Positions 35,710 to 48,582 of a DNA stretch of 64,000 nt are shown here, one piece after another. Every line of letters starts with the position of its first letter. The first letter of the stretch is position 1. The stretch lies in NCBI GenBank assembly GCA_002914845.1, contig JXTC01000295.1, positions 229,526-293,525 of the forward strand, read 5' to 3'. The stretch is from Trema orientale (Eukaryota; Streptophyta; Magnoliopsida; Rosales; Cannabaceae). The position numbers and the translations under genes are program-made. The notes below the pieces were generated by a model. That model searched no databases, was not told where the DNA came from, and saw nothing but the letters and a program-made list of their open reading frames with translations.

Positions 35710-36092
35710 TTTATACATAAAATCATATATAACTATTCATACAACATAACAATACATACTAGATACAACAACTAAATATTACCCAAATGAGTTAAGCATA
35801 AGAGTTTGACTACCTAGATATACATAGTTCACTTTAAAGTAAGGAGTACAATTATATAATCAAAGGAGACTTACTCTATGTTAGTCGTCAAAAAAGGTTA
35901 TCATGCCCAACCTATTATAAAACCATTTAAAAAGCGATCATGGCCAGCTAACAAAACTCTGACCTAGACATTTTTCTCCTCATCAAGAAGATAAAGAAAA
36001 ATGATACAAGAAAACTGTCACCCAATATGATATGAGCATCTCTATCGGTCTATTATATTTAGCATCGTGGTTCTCATTATTTCCTTATTAAG

Positions 36093-36675
36093 TCACATAT
36101 GTTTGTTATTTAAATCTTCACCAATTGCTTCACTTAGATGAATGAATAAGATTTTTATTTTCTCTCTAACAAAATGGGAGGCATCCTTAATTGCCTCAAC
36201 AATATCTCTAAAACTTCCACTCTTTCTTTTCTTTTTCTTCAGTGAGCCATCATATTGAGTGGGTGGTCTTCTTGATCCACTTGGTGCTTGTGAAAATGAC
36301 ATAGATTTTCCATTTTTAGCACAAGTATCCCTCATGCTACCAATAAAACTGAAGTTATCCTCGTTTCGATTAACTTCTTCATCCTTTTCATTATCTTCTA
36401 CCACACTAAAATGAGTCTCTGCATTCTATCCTATTGCACAATCTTTTCCCAAAAATTGTGCACATATCATCATAAAAAGAAAACATCTTACTCTTGAAAG
36501 GAGCTACTTCCTTATGGCTCTGTACAAGTATATTGATCATATAAACTTATTTTAAGTATTTTAGATATCAAACCATTAGGGATTATATAAAGTTACCTGC
36601 AGATAAACATCCCAAACAGGTTTCTCAATTGTTACTATAATTGTGTTTGGAAAATCATTGTGCTACATGCATAAT
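36093..36675 (-). pseudogene. Myb/SANT-like domain protein remnant
   Basis: Translated pieces on the minus strand give, in order: TIEKPVWDVYLQ, then HKEVAPFKSKMFSFYDDM, CTIF, then GKDCAIG, a TAG stop, NAETHFSVVEDNEKDEE, and a Lys-rich tail ending in LSEAIGEDLNNKHM. This order (W..Y...HKEAAPF, then a GKDRATG-AET block, then a basic tail) is typical of plant Myb/SANT-like (Myb_DNA-bind_3) proteins related to the accessory protein of Harbinger transposons. A 77-bp intron (36596-36520) still has GT and AG ends. A frameshift near 36455 and the in-frame stop near 36428 show that it is dead. No DDE transposase was found next to it. Confidence 0.6.
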
Positions 36676-36699
36676 ATTTAACTATTACACGAAAGCCGC

Positions 36700-39600
36700 A
36701 CTTAATTTTCTCTTTCTCAAAGTTTATTGTTTGGTTAAGCTTAGACGAGCATTTTTGAACAAATAATCCTACAAACATAATGTCATAAGCACATGTATGA
36801 AACATATATACTCAACAATCTATAATAGGATGGCAATATTACAACTAAAAAAGAAGTAATGCCAACTTAATTTAGAAAAAAAAAAGAAAAGAAAGAAAGA
36901 ATATAAATGATATTGATAGCTTTTAAATCAATTACAGCATTCAACATATAAAACAAAGCTTAGACACGAGCCAAAAAAATTAACAAAAATATAAAAAAGA
37001 TGTCAAAGTTGAAGTGCCCTACAATTAACAATTCTCATTGAGGTGACAAAAAGATTTTCTCGATTATGTTAAAGACTTATTAATTCAACGAATGAACAGT
37101 GAAACATATAATGTAAATGAACAGTGAAACATATAATGTAAAAATAACTTTTTTCTTTTAATGAATTAGCAAGCAGTGTCAGATAGTCTATTAATTTATA
37201 AGCAATAAAATCATTGATCAGTTTTCAAAGACATCATAAAGAAAATTTACTCTATATGTTATGGACATATGAAGTTCTCAGAGAAATCATTCCCTTTGGT
37301 AAGAATGTGAGACAAAGTTTTTTTTCCCTAATATATATATATATAAATATATATCATGAATATATTAATGGCCTTCATGTGTATTATAGAGATCTTTATG
37401 CGAATAAAGAATTAGCTTTGTTTCTCAAATTTTATGCTGACAAGGTACCATCTTGTACATTCTGTAAGAGCCATCATAATAAGTAATATAATGCTTCATG
37501 GGTGTATCCAATATTCAACAACCATCTAAAGATCACTTTAAATAAAAACCTAAGATATCTATCATAACTATGTTAATTTTTATGATGCTACATTAATCTT
37601 CATTGGTGTATCTCATATTTGCTAGCCATCTAAAAATCACTCTTGATAATAACATGAGATATCTAACCTAACTATATTCAGCGAAATGTCACCATCACAT
37701 AGTAAAATTACATTGAATATATTTCATTTTTTTAAAAAAAAATCTTTTGGATGGAAGGAAAATATTGCGCTTTTGTTAATTACTAGAGGATGAAAAATGG
37801 TTGAAGAAGTTTAATAGTCCATCTTATAATTGGTATAAAGTAGCGACAAATATCAACGTGTGAAAAAAAAAATCCAACATATCAACATAGTTTTATATCT
37901 AAATATTCCATTAAAATCAACAATATAATAAGAAAAGAGAAATATTTTGTCAAAATCAATAATATAACAAGAAAAGAGAAACTATGATTGGGGATATAAA
38001 ACTAACAATATAAAAAGAACTCTTCCATTTTCCTTTGTAAAAAATGCTAACTGGAAGGAACAAAACAAGAAATTTCTAGTTTTTTTTATAATTTTTTTTA
38101 TGAAGCTTAAAAAAAAAAAAAACAACAACAAAGATCAGCTAAAACCCAAACTAGAAAATAAACTTTTGATAAATATATAAAATGGTTGAGATGAAATCTT
38201 ACCAATTGAGTTTTCCTCCACTAGTTTTCTTCTTGAACGATGACTATCAGTGGAGTTTTGTTTGAATAACTACCAACATAGCTTTCCTTCTTAAATAATG
38301 AACAACCGCGGCTAGAGGATTGAGCAAGAGTCAAAAAAAAGAGGCAATAAAGGGTGATTTGGGGCACAATAATTATGGATTGGAATGGAAAGACTTTTCA
38401 ACCACTTGAGTTTATGAAAGGCCATTGACCCATTCAACTGAATTGTAATTAGAGGAAAGGACACCAATAGGAATTTTTTTTTTTTCCCATTTTTACCTTT
38501 TTTAAGAGCATCATTTTCAATAAGTTTTTTAAGAGCAAAATTTGGATCCCAGAAAAATAAATGACATGTTTGCCCTTCGTGATTTCTCCACAGCCTACTC
38601 CACAATCTCAGTTTCTCCAAAACTAAAAGTTTTCTCATTTTGCCTTTGAAATCGGAAGAGAAAGCCAGAGAAGGTCCCTTCAAAAAACAAAAGAGAAAAA
38701 AAAAAACTAGAGAGTGAAATCGGCTCGTTTCCCCTCAAAACCCTTGACATCTTTCCCAAAGTAGCCCAGAAATGTCTATATTCTTAGTTTTTGAGTTGAA
38801 ATGGCGAAAACCGTTCGTCCAAAATCGTCGACGAAGAAATCCCAGAGCTTCGAAGAAGCTAGTGACTCCATATTGTTCGAAGTTATCGTTGGGGTTGGTG
38901 TTGGTGCGACCGTCAAAATTGAGGTTGTTGTCGTCGAAGAATATGATCAAGTAAACCCTCGATTTAAAGAAGAATGGAACTATAGAAGTATCAAGGAGTG
39001 AAGAAAATGTAAGTAATTTACTAATGCATTTGAAAATAATGTTTAAAATTGAATAGAGACCTTAAGAATGTTAGAGAAATGGTTTAGATTTGGACTGTTG
39101 AGATGAAACATGCATGCATGCATGTATTTGTTTTGGTAGTCTTACAAAAAGCTAACTTTTTGAAATAATGTGGCTTCCTATGTATATTAATTGTCCGTGT
39201 TAGGACAGAGTATTGCTACCTATTTTTTTTTAGTAAATTATGCTTTTAAATGTGATTAATGCTCCTCAGTAGTCATGGGTCGTTCTTGTTCTCTAGCGTT
39301 TATTTAATTTTTGACTTTTTCTTTTGTTTATATATAATGCTAAAAGACTAAAAGATCCATTTCCAAAAAACAAAATCCTAAAAGATGAATGACACAGACA
39401 TCTACCGAGCTTTGTTGTATATAGTGCTAAAAGGATAAAATAATATAATCTCATAATGCTACTAGTATTTCTGGATGACACTGTTTTGTTGGTGGTTATT
39501 ACCGATTTTTTTTAAAGGTTATTGCCGAATAGTATATGTGAAAAACTTTATATTAAAATTGTAAGAAGCCGACTAGTGTTATATATGTGCATCCATTTAT

Positions 39601-39950
39601 ATAATCTAATATTGCAAACCCACATCTATACATTTAAAGTCCGGTGCATATTGATTTTTAATATTGGTCGTTATGTATATATTGAATCTCTTATCCAATC
39701 CAAATCTCTAATAAACATAAAAACTTATAAATAAAACTCCAAAAAAAAAAATAATATGAAAAGGCCTAAGAAGATAAGTCTATGAATAAAGTATTGATAT
39801 CTTTTTTATGTTGTGATGACTATAATCAAATTTAGTCGTCAAAAAATTTAGACAAATATAAGAGCTAATTAAACAAGTTAGAAACATAATATTGGTGGCT
39901 AGCTTTCCAAGTCAGATATAACTAATTCGATATAAGAAGTGTTGATTGTA
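36700..39950. other. Intergenic DNA, no gene supported
   Basis: AT-rich. A degenerate tandem pair (CATCTAAAGATCAC...AGATATCTA, then CATCTAAAAATCAC...AGATATCTA) lies near 37525-37680. A moderately GC-richer patch at 38560-39000 holds overlapping open frames of 60-123 codons on both strands, none of which I recognise. They may be a decayed gene fragment or a transposon leftover. CATG-type short repeats occur at 39110. Confidence 0.4.
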
Positions 39951-40297
39951 GTTTGAGATTTTATTGACCTGAGGTCAAGATTTTCTTGATCGAGGTCATT
40001 AATTCTTTGACCCAATTAACAATTTACTTCTCGTTTTTTTTTCCTATTGTTAATATATTTATCTTTATTTTACAGCCATGTAAACAATATATCCATGAAA
40101 AGGAGATTACAAATCAAAAGGTGAATCTCCACAAAACAATTCATGAGATAATGACATGTATAAAAAGAAAGTTAACCGAAGAGAAAAAAACGCTGTTTGC
40201 TAAAATATGTATGGGTTAGTTTTTAGATGTCAAGTATATAGCATTATTTGGAGAGATTTTGCACAATGCGATAATGCAGTAAGTTTACTATGAAGAC

Positions 40298-40657
40298 TTG
40301 AGCAATGACGATGAAGCTATTAACATAGATACATGTGGAACCTTGGTGCCCTTTACAAAGTTACACAAATTGCTAATAACTGGATTGAAGATTTATGGAG
40401 ACACCAATGTGCACACAATGAAGCTTGGGGATCATATACAGGACAAGTACTTGAGCTCATATAAGGTGGTGAAGAAAGAAACCCTAGATGTTGTGTACAG
40501 TAGCATACAGGCTGAAAATTATAAAGATGTTGTGAAGCTTGTACTTTTGTACTTTCTTGCACAAGCATTTATGTCGACTACGCAGTTGGCCAATATGCCT
40601 GACATGTGCTTATGAATGGTGAACGACCTTGATGCTTTCAATGCTTACCCCTAGGGA
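40298..40657 (+). pseudogene. DUF1985 (Ulp1-associated transposon protein) fragment
   Basis: The frame reads KIYGDTNVHTMKLGDHIQDK, then KETLDVVYSSIQ, then DVVKLVLLYFLAQAF, a stop, MVNDLDAFNAYP, a stop, and G. The order (ITGL start, K-DLE-like helix, KLALLYFLE, then W-V-DLDAFN-YPWG) is that of DUF1985 in plant transposon-derived Ulp1-protease genes. The two stops fall where conserved Trp codons are expected (TGA and TAG, each one G-to-A step from TGG). The C-terminal protease domain is absent. The sequence ends abruptly against an oppositely oriented MuDR fragment. Confidence 0.6.
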
Positions 40658-41261
40658 TCTATAATTGTAACTGTCCACTTACAATTATCATACAAGCACA
40701 CAACATGTAAAGTTTTCTTGTTCGAAGTTTTGGCTTTAAATTCAAAGTGATTGCTTATTGCAAACCTAGATAGATGACTTTGCAGTACTTTTTTACTCAC
40801 ATATATTCTACCAACTCGTAACACAGTAGGTTGAACTTCGGTAAGCACATCCAGTTCATTCACAGGATAGGGAATCGCTGAACTCGCTGGACAATTGGTT
40901 GCACTATAAGAAGTACACACTCTATTATTTGAGTCAACTCGTCGGTTACTCCTATCATCATGGCTTGCTACATTATTAATTTCAGCATTTACTTCTACAT
41001 CTATTGTGTGTATGTCAAATTAAGAAAGGTCTTCCAAACTCTTATATCACACTTAGCAACAAATGACACCGGCGAGTTTTTATGTCTTGCCATCTCAACT
41101 AGACCACGATTTGGCATTTCACAAAAATAGGGAACCAAATCTGAGGGTGGGAAATGAATTTGATGAGGAGGGACTCTATAATTATTGGCTAACACAGACA
41201 TACCTACATCTAACATGGTCATAGGCTCTCTGACACAAAGAAAAAACTGTCTTATTTTCAT
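40651..41261 (-). pseudogene. MuDR-type (Mutator) transposase N-terminal remnant
   Basis: The minus-strand frame ending at 40651 contains VGRIYVSKKVLQSHLSRFAI, SNHFEFKAKTSNKK and VVCLYDNCKWTVTI. These match the N-terminal MuDR/DBD domain of plant Mutator transposases (VG-.F.SK..L...L...AI...F.FK..KS.....V.C....C.W). An upstream piece at 41001-41261 on the same strand is probably the rest of the N-terminus. The catalytic DDE domain and SWIM zinc finger are missing. The fragment abuts the DUF1985 remnant in opposite orientation. Confidence 0.65.
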
Positions 41262-42126
41262 TCTTTTTTAGCTCAATGTAGACTTTGACAGAATGGTCAT
41301 TCACAATCTATATAGATGAGGTTTCCAATTCAAATATATACTTAATCTATAACGTATAACTTTCAGATTTCAACTCAAGTATCTTCTATAATATCTAGAA
41401 TAAACGAACATATGATGAGCTAATAGGAACCAAAATATCTATGTTTTTATAATTACTGTAAATATTATTTTTGTATCAGTGACAATTATGCTTAACAAAA
41501 ACAACAGTGCTTGCCATTCTCGTGCAAAAAGTATATTAAGAAAATTACTCAGTCAATATTAAAAATACCCCATAGGTGACTATATGATAAGTAGAGCTAC
41601 GTGTCAAAATGTACTTGATGTATAAGTAGGTCAACATCATCTTGACCTTAGATCAATATTACAAGGACCTTAATAGGCTAATATTATATTGACATATGAA
41701 TGTCAGTATTATATTGACCCATGAAGGAATACTGACGTAAAGTCAAGAGAATATTGACCTAAGGTCAAGAGGATACTACGTATTTACGAATCAAGTATTT
41801 CTTGACTATATCTCAAGATCTTTTGGACATATAATGTGATAATGAGATCTAGTACAATAATGAATATATGAAACATTAAAATTTCAGAATAATAACGTCC
41901 ATATCAGTATCATAGATTTTTTTCAAATATTACTCCATGATAATATCCAAACATTTGAACCATAAATAACCACTCTTGACAATTCAAAAATAAAAAATAA
42001 AAAATAACCAATATTACCTTCAAAATTCTAAAAGCTCCAGAAAATTATACCAAGTTCTCTCTATTTGAGTTTTTGTCATGAATTGACAAAATGATTGTTA
42101 AGAAACACAACTATTAAGAGAGTGAG

Positions 42127-42167
<41 letters not shown>

Positions 42168-44231
42168 AAGCTCAAAGAGAGAACACTATTGGAAAATAAA
42201 GATAGTATTTCATTTTAAATAAAGAAAGAAGTTTGGGAGGGAAACAGAAATGAGATAGTACACCTACTATAAACTTTTTTTTTTAATAAGAGAACCCGCC
42301 ATAGACTTTTGAACAAGGGCAATATGGGAATGTGAAATTTTTATCTCTCTTCCAAATCCTATGATAGTCTAAGATATTGTCCAAAAAGGGGAAAAATTAG
42401 TTATATTAGCATCCTTTCCTCTTGTAATTACTAATGGAATAAGCTTTCAATTCTTTAACATCAAACTAAACATTAGAAAAGGCCTTCTTAGAAATAACAA
42501 TTGAGCTTTTTAGTCGAATGGCTAAATTTTGAATCAGTTTATAAAATGGCCGTTTTTCAAACAGTGTTAAAAAAAGAGTCGTTTTTCATATTTAATATAT
42601 CAAAATATGTGATTTATTTTTTGAAAATTTATTTACTTTTTCAAAAATTGATTTATTTTATTTAGTATATCAAAATATATTGATTTATTTTTTTAAAAAA
42701 TTAATTTACTATTTCAAAAATGATTTACTTTTTAAAAAATTGATTTACTTTTTAAAAAAATAGATCAAGTAAAAAATAGCTATTTATCAAAATAAATTAT
42801 AAGATGATCATTTATTAAGGAGATGTAAAAAAAGGATATAATCTAAATTGATCTTAAAAGGAAATCATTTCTTATAAATATTCTTTACAATTCCATTCCT
42901 AAGCCCATTAACCCCAATTATACGCCACCTACAAGAAGGCTTTTCTCTTCTTCTTCTTTTTCTTTTTAGTCGTAGGTCATGTATCATATGCCACCTATGA
43001 AAAGGCTTTTCTCTTCTTGTTTTTTTTTAGTCGTAGTTTATAACATGATCTAAGATTATAGACAACAATTAAAACCATAAGAACATAATTAAGAATAGCA
43101 TATGATATTTTTTTTTGAAAGAAAAGAATAGCATATGATATTTGAAAACTTAAGAAGCAAATAAATGCATAAACTGACTTTAAAGATTAACCTTGGGACA
43201 TTATAAGTCTTGGCCAAAATGTGATTTTCCTTATTTTTTTAAGGACTAAAATTAGGATTAAATCCTTTTATCAAAAATCCTAATACGGATTTTAATTATT
43301 CCTGTGAAGCTTTGCTCTGGGATGTCCATTAGTTCTAACGACAAAATTTGTTTGTCTTTCACTTTTTGCAATGACATATCTTTACTTGCTATAAGACAAA
43401 AGTTTATTGTTGTGGTCATATTGCTAGTGTTTAATCATTATATTAAGGCCTCTGTTAATTTCTAAAAGTCCAATTTTAGTTTGTAAAACTAATTATATTC
43501 GTCTCAATTTTCCTTCTAAATTTTCATACATCTCATTGTGCTATTTTGTCTCAACTATAACAAGATTATACACAAAAATTCAAAAACATAACAGTTCATA
43601 TGTTAAGTTTAAAATGTTCATATGTTAAGTTTAAAATGTTCTCAATGTTTGGAGATTAAAATAGGATATATGAGTTCCTTTTCGAGGCTAAACATAGGAT
43701 TAATTGAATTTTTTGTCATTTATATTCAAAACAACATGTCGATCATTTCAAGGAGTGCATTTTCTATGGTATAAAAACGACTTGTCATTCTTTGTATTGA
43801 AGATTGTTGGCTTCTTGCTTTTCAAGTTAAAAAAACAACATGTCGATCATTTTAAGAAGTGCATTTTCTATGGTATAAAATGACTTATCGTTCTTTGTAT
43901 TGAAGATTGTTGGCCTCTTGCTTTTCAAGTTAAAAAAATGACATATATTTTCTGTGTAACACTTTGCTGCCATAAGAAACGACATGTTGTCTTTCAGTCT
44001 TCATATTACCATCGTTTTTCTTTTGGATTGTCCCTGTAAAACGATGTGTTGTTTATCAAACTCTGATGTCGTCTACAGGTAATAGCTATTACCATTTGTC
44101 CTTTGCCCCGAACGCTGGTCATAATAGACATTTCACGTCTCACTTCAACCAAACGAAAAGTTCCAGATAGGCCTTCTTAGCCATATGGATGAGGCACGCC
44201 AAAACCAAACCGCGACGACCAACTTCCTTTC
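41262..44231. other. Intergenic, repeat-rich, and CYP37 promoter
   Basis: No gene is seen. The region holds a cluster of TTGACC/GGTCAA words at 41630-41770 and a (GA)n microsatellite at 42129-42165. It also holds short tandem units built on TTGATTTACTTTTTAAAAAA at about 42590-42775, and a 66-bp tandem pair (GCCACCT...GGCTTTTCTCTTCTT) at 42919-43040. The last 200 bases, GC-richer and without repeats, are the likely promoter and leader of the CYP37 gene. Confidence 0.5.
43731..43938. repeat. Two-copy tandem duplication, period 104 bp
   Basis: ACAACATGTCGATCATTTCA at 43731 recurs at 43835 with T/C changes. Both copies continue through GTGCATTTTCTATGGTATAA and GTATTGAAGATTGTTGGC to CTTTTCAAGTTAAAAAAA. 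Confidence 0.85.
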
Positions 44232-47200
44232 ATGGCGTTCCATTTATCCTCCGCCATTTTTTCTCACAAGCTCTCTCTTAATGTCTCTGTCACTCCCTCA
44301 CCTCCAAGGCAAAATTTAACACCAACTCGTTTTGTATTCTGCTTCAATAATGAAATGCGTACCAAAGACCCGAAAAGATCAGGCCTCTTAAGAATCCCTT
44401 GTGTCTTCACTAAGGGTGGTCTTCGAAAGGTTTGCTTTGATCCAACTCATGCATGTGTTCTTTCAGAATTTTTGGTATGTAGGCTTTCGGTAAAAAAGCT
44501 AAAAATGTGGTCTTTGTAAATTATAGTATACACTGCCTTTAGTCTTAAAAAAAAAAAAAAAAACCCATGAATATTGGAATCAAAAGAGTACTGTAGGTAA
44601 TTTGTTGGGTCATCTCAATTATCAAAGATTAGATTTTTATGTCAGGGAATTGTGTGTTTGTGATTTTTAGTTTCAAATTAAGTATTCTACATTGCGTTTT
44701 GTATTAAAGTTAGAATTTAGTTGCCAAACCGAATGTTGGATTATTTGAGTTGTTGAATTGGAAGAAGAGGTTATTTATTGGTGATTGAGAGAGGTGATCG
44801 GTTTTCTGAGATGGGTTTTCAATAATGCAGGAATTGGCAGACCAACATGATATTTCTTTCTATTTGGAGAGATCGTGTAATGGACATAAAAGGAAACTTG
44901 AGAGACTGATTGCTTTAGTTCTAATGCTTGTTCAAATATCTGCTCCACTTCCTTTCCTTGGTCCAGAGTTATGGTCTTCGCCTCCTGCAAATGCAGTTCT
45001 TTATTCTCCGGATACCAAGGTTCCAAGAACAGGAGAGCTAGCACTAAGGAGGGCTATCCCTGCAAACACGAACATGAAAGCTATACAGGTTGGTTTTTAA
45101 TTACTGGATTCAATTCTATGCTTTCTTGTAGAGATCAGTTTTCAGACTGTCTTTGTTTCTGCTGATAGGATTCTCTGGAGGACATATCATACTTGTTAAG
45201 AATTCCACAGAGAAAGCCTTATGGCACCATGGAAGGCAATGTGAAGAAAGCTTTAAAGGTGCATACGATTTTTTTGCTACATTTTCCTTTATCCTATACA
45301 TTTGGGGCATTTTTACTATCCTATAATAAAAAGAACTATAAAGGGGTCGGAGAGGAATTGGAAGGAATCAAAAGTTAAGCTATCCCTTCATAATTTAATT
45401 AATTATGTGAGCGATTCACTGAAACTTATTTCCTATATGTACAAGTAAACACATAAATGGATGGGAAAAAGGAAATACTTCCCCTTATTTCCATTCTCTT
45501 TGCGGCCCATTACGAATTAGTAAACATGGTTTGTTGAATTTAAAGAAGGGAAGCAACTACATTAGTACATATTGATGCCTTCAAAATTTTTGCACGTAGT
45601 GGATTGCAATATGGTTGATTATTGGATAAAATTCTGAGATAGTAAAATGCTCCTGGTTGACGAGGGTCTTGCATTTGCTGCCATTAGTCTTTCAGATCTG
45701 TTCTTAACTTTATTTTGATGATTTTAGGTCCCTTTGGCATGTCTCCTTGGAAAATATTTGTATTTACCGGGGTTTAGCTTCACATCTTAGAGAAACCAAT
45801 GGTTCTCTTTTGGTTATTCCACTTATCTATCTATTTAGTACTTATTCAATGTCATTTGTAGTTACCTATATCAGTCTATGTCCTTAGTCATTTTCTATTT
45901 ATTGCTTTTCTTCCTAATCTAGATAGCGAAAGAGGAAAAGGATTCTATTTTGGCGAGTGTACCTGCAGATCTAAGGGAAAAGAGTTCAACCTTGTACGCA
46001 TCTCTCATCGACGGAAAGGTATATGAAGGTACACTTTGGCCAAAGCTTAGCATGACCTATGAGAAGGCCACTAAAATTATATATAATTATACTGTAAGAA
46101 CATTTGTACCATCATTGAAAATCTTTTAAGCTTTACTTTTTTTTTTTTACCCATTTGCTCAATGTAGAAGGCTCCTTGATATCCTATCATTGTATAGAAT
46201 TCAAAGCTCTAAGAGAATAGCCAGTAGTCAAAATTCTCTCATAGGACTTAGTTTAACAGTTAAAGACCTTATTTTTGTAAGGTTGTATAATTGTTGGTAT
46301 AGTTAACTGCAGAAACTATCAACATGATACAGAATTCTCTTGATTTTTCAGGGTGGATTACAAGATCTTATTGAATCCATTAAGGAAAATGACCCAGATA
46401 AAGTTTCTGTACGCCTTGCATCTTCACTGGATACTGTTGCTGAGCTGGAGTTGTTGCAGGTATCTGAAAGGAGTTGATGGGGGGACTATAATGTTTTCTT
46501 AATTCTTGTACTCGATAGTAAGAAAAGAATTGACATCATCTCTATTGGAATCCTACAAAATTTTGTAACAAGATGATTATTATACTTGCACATATAAGAC
46601 ACGCTGTATTTATATGTTTATTAGCTAATCATATTTTGAGGAACATATAGGGATGTCCAAATCACATCTTGATATTGTCTGTAACAGGCTCCAGGTTTGT
46701 CATTTCTGTTGCCTCAACAATACCTGAAATACCCCAGGTCACTATCAGTAACTTATTTTAATAGTAAATTATAGCAATACTTGAAATGTAAAATTTCTCA
46801 GCCTTTGTCAGATAAAAATGTTTACAAAAACACAAGCATGAGTTTAATTTGGTAGAAAAATATGGTTTGTTAATGTGCATGATTATCATAGTCTAATTTT
46901 GGTCAAGTTGAACGTCTTGGTTTGTGAGCTTTGAATTTTTCCTTCTAGCTGATTACAAGTGAATCATGTCAAGAGCCAAATCAGCACTCTGTTTCTCGTG
47001 GGACATGAAATTCTTTAACAACCTTAAACCCTAGTTCTATGCATATAATATAAATATGTTTCTGTCCTAATGACTTGTAGGCTAACAGGGAGAGGAATTG
47101 TTGAATTTACTATTGAGAAAGGAGATGGTTCAGCATTTTCTCCAGAAGCTGGCGGTGAACCAAGAAAGACTGCCACTATACAGGTATCTTAAATCTCTCA

Positions 47201-48582
47201 CCGTTTACCCAAAAAAAAAAGAACTCACAATTTAAATAATTCATTTGGATATATTCTGGGAGTTGGCTTCTGCAATGGGGATTGATTATTGAAGGCACTA
47301 TTCATTTGGTGCAAAAGATGTGTTTGAAATAATGTTGGTAGCTAGTTTTATAAGTTATATGTTATTACCATTACCAATGTATGCAGGTTGTTATAGATGG
47401 CTATTCAACACCATTAACAGCGGGGAATTTTGCAAAACTGGTAAGGTAGTTGAACCTCACTTTGGCCTTGTGAATTTGTGGATAGCTGCTTCATATTCTA
47501 GTCTATTTTCCTTTGATTTGTGTTTAAACTTATACGTGTTTTCTGTATTTCATAATTTCCATGCCTGACTAAATTAAAACAAAGAACAATACCGAAGTGA
47601 AGAGTTTAGGCTTTGGGGTGCACTGAAAGTTTGGCCATATCCGTTTGTCTGTGCTTCATAAATGTTGATTTTGTGACTAGACACATCAAGCCATTTTTAC
47701 TGTCCATTTGTTTTTATGTAACTGCTATAATTCTGCGAGCCATCTTTTATTTCATCTTAGTAAAAAGTTTTTGCTTAGTGCTTCCAATTTCATTTTGTTT
47801 TCCCTTTTCGATCAATACACAATTCTTCAGGTAATCGATGGCGCCTACAATGGATCAAAGCTCAACTTGATCAACCAAGCCATTCTCTCAGACAATAGAC
47901 CCGACAAGGACAGCAGCTACAGTGTTCCCCTAGAAATAAAGCCATCTGGGCAATTTGAGCCTTTGTACAGAACAACACTTAGTGTGCAGGTATATCCAAA
48001 AAATATTCTACAACAGATCTGCAATTACTATTACTAAGACATTTTCCTGGTTGTAATCTAGTCTTATATGCTTATGAATTAATATCTTTTTCTGTCCCTT
48101 CATTAAAGGATGGGGAATTGCCAGTTCTCCCTCTATCTGTTTACGGCGCGGTTGCCATGGCTCATAGTGAAGACTCTGAGGAGTACTCGTCACCCTATCA
48201 ATTCTTCTTCTATCTATATGATAAACGAAATGTAAGTCCACTTTCAAACTATAATTCTTGTCATAGAATCTGAGCAAGACCCTTTATTTTGCTCTAAACT
48301 AGTAGTAAAATGCGTCGTTTGCTCCTATGTAGGCTGGCTTAGGAGGGTTGTCGTTTGATGAAGGACAATTTTCAGTTTTCGGGTACATTGTTTAACCCCT
48401 TCAACATTTCTTTCATTTGTAACTCAAAATAATAATGCATGAAAACTTGGTGGTTTCATTCAATATGTAGATATACAACTGTTGGGAAAGAGATTCTTCC
48501 ACAGATAAAGACAGGAGACGTAATCCAATCAGCAAAGCTGGTGGAAGGACAAGATCGCCTCATATTGCCAAACGAGAGTTAG
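44232..48582 (+). CDS. CYP37: Cyclophilin-like protein CYP37, chloroplast thylakoid lumen
   Basis: The twelve exons are 44232-44474, 44831-45088, 45169-45258, 45923-46018, 46352-46459, 46688-46737, 47081-47183, 47387-47440, 47831-47989, 48109-48231, 48333-48382 and 48471-48582. They total 1,446 nt, or 481 aa (Arabidopsis CYP37 is about 466). All junctions are GT-AG and keep frame. The first ~105 residues look like a bipartite transit peptide. A hydrophobic segment at about 107-124 is followed by the lumenal cleavage-type motif ANA (134-136) just before VLYSPDTKVPRTGELALRRA. A helical region (137-280) precedes the cyclophilin-like domain (about 285-480), including ELPVLPLSVYGAVAMAHS, SPYQFFFYLYDKR and GLSFDEGQFSVFGY. 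In CYP37/CYP38-type proteins this domain is divergent and a regulatory role in photosynthetic electron transport is favoured; enzyme activity cannot be judged here. Confidence 0.95.

Noticed and set aside
38312..39001. Cluster of overlapping open frames on both strands at 38.3-39.0 kb
   Set aside because: No frame is recognisable and no splice pattern links them. Kept only as a note in the intergenic description.
40353..40568. Minus-strand open frame
   Set aside because: It is antisense to the DUF1985 remnant, whose + strand reading matches a known family.
41630..41770. Cluster of TTGACC words as W-boxes for WRKY factors
   Set aside because: It lies beside transposon remnants and is 2.4 kb from the nearest gene start. 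Transposon termini are a better explanation.
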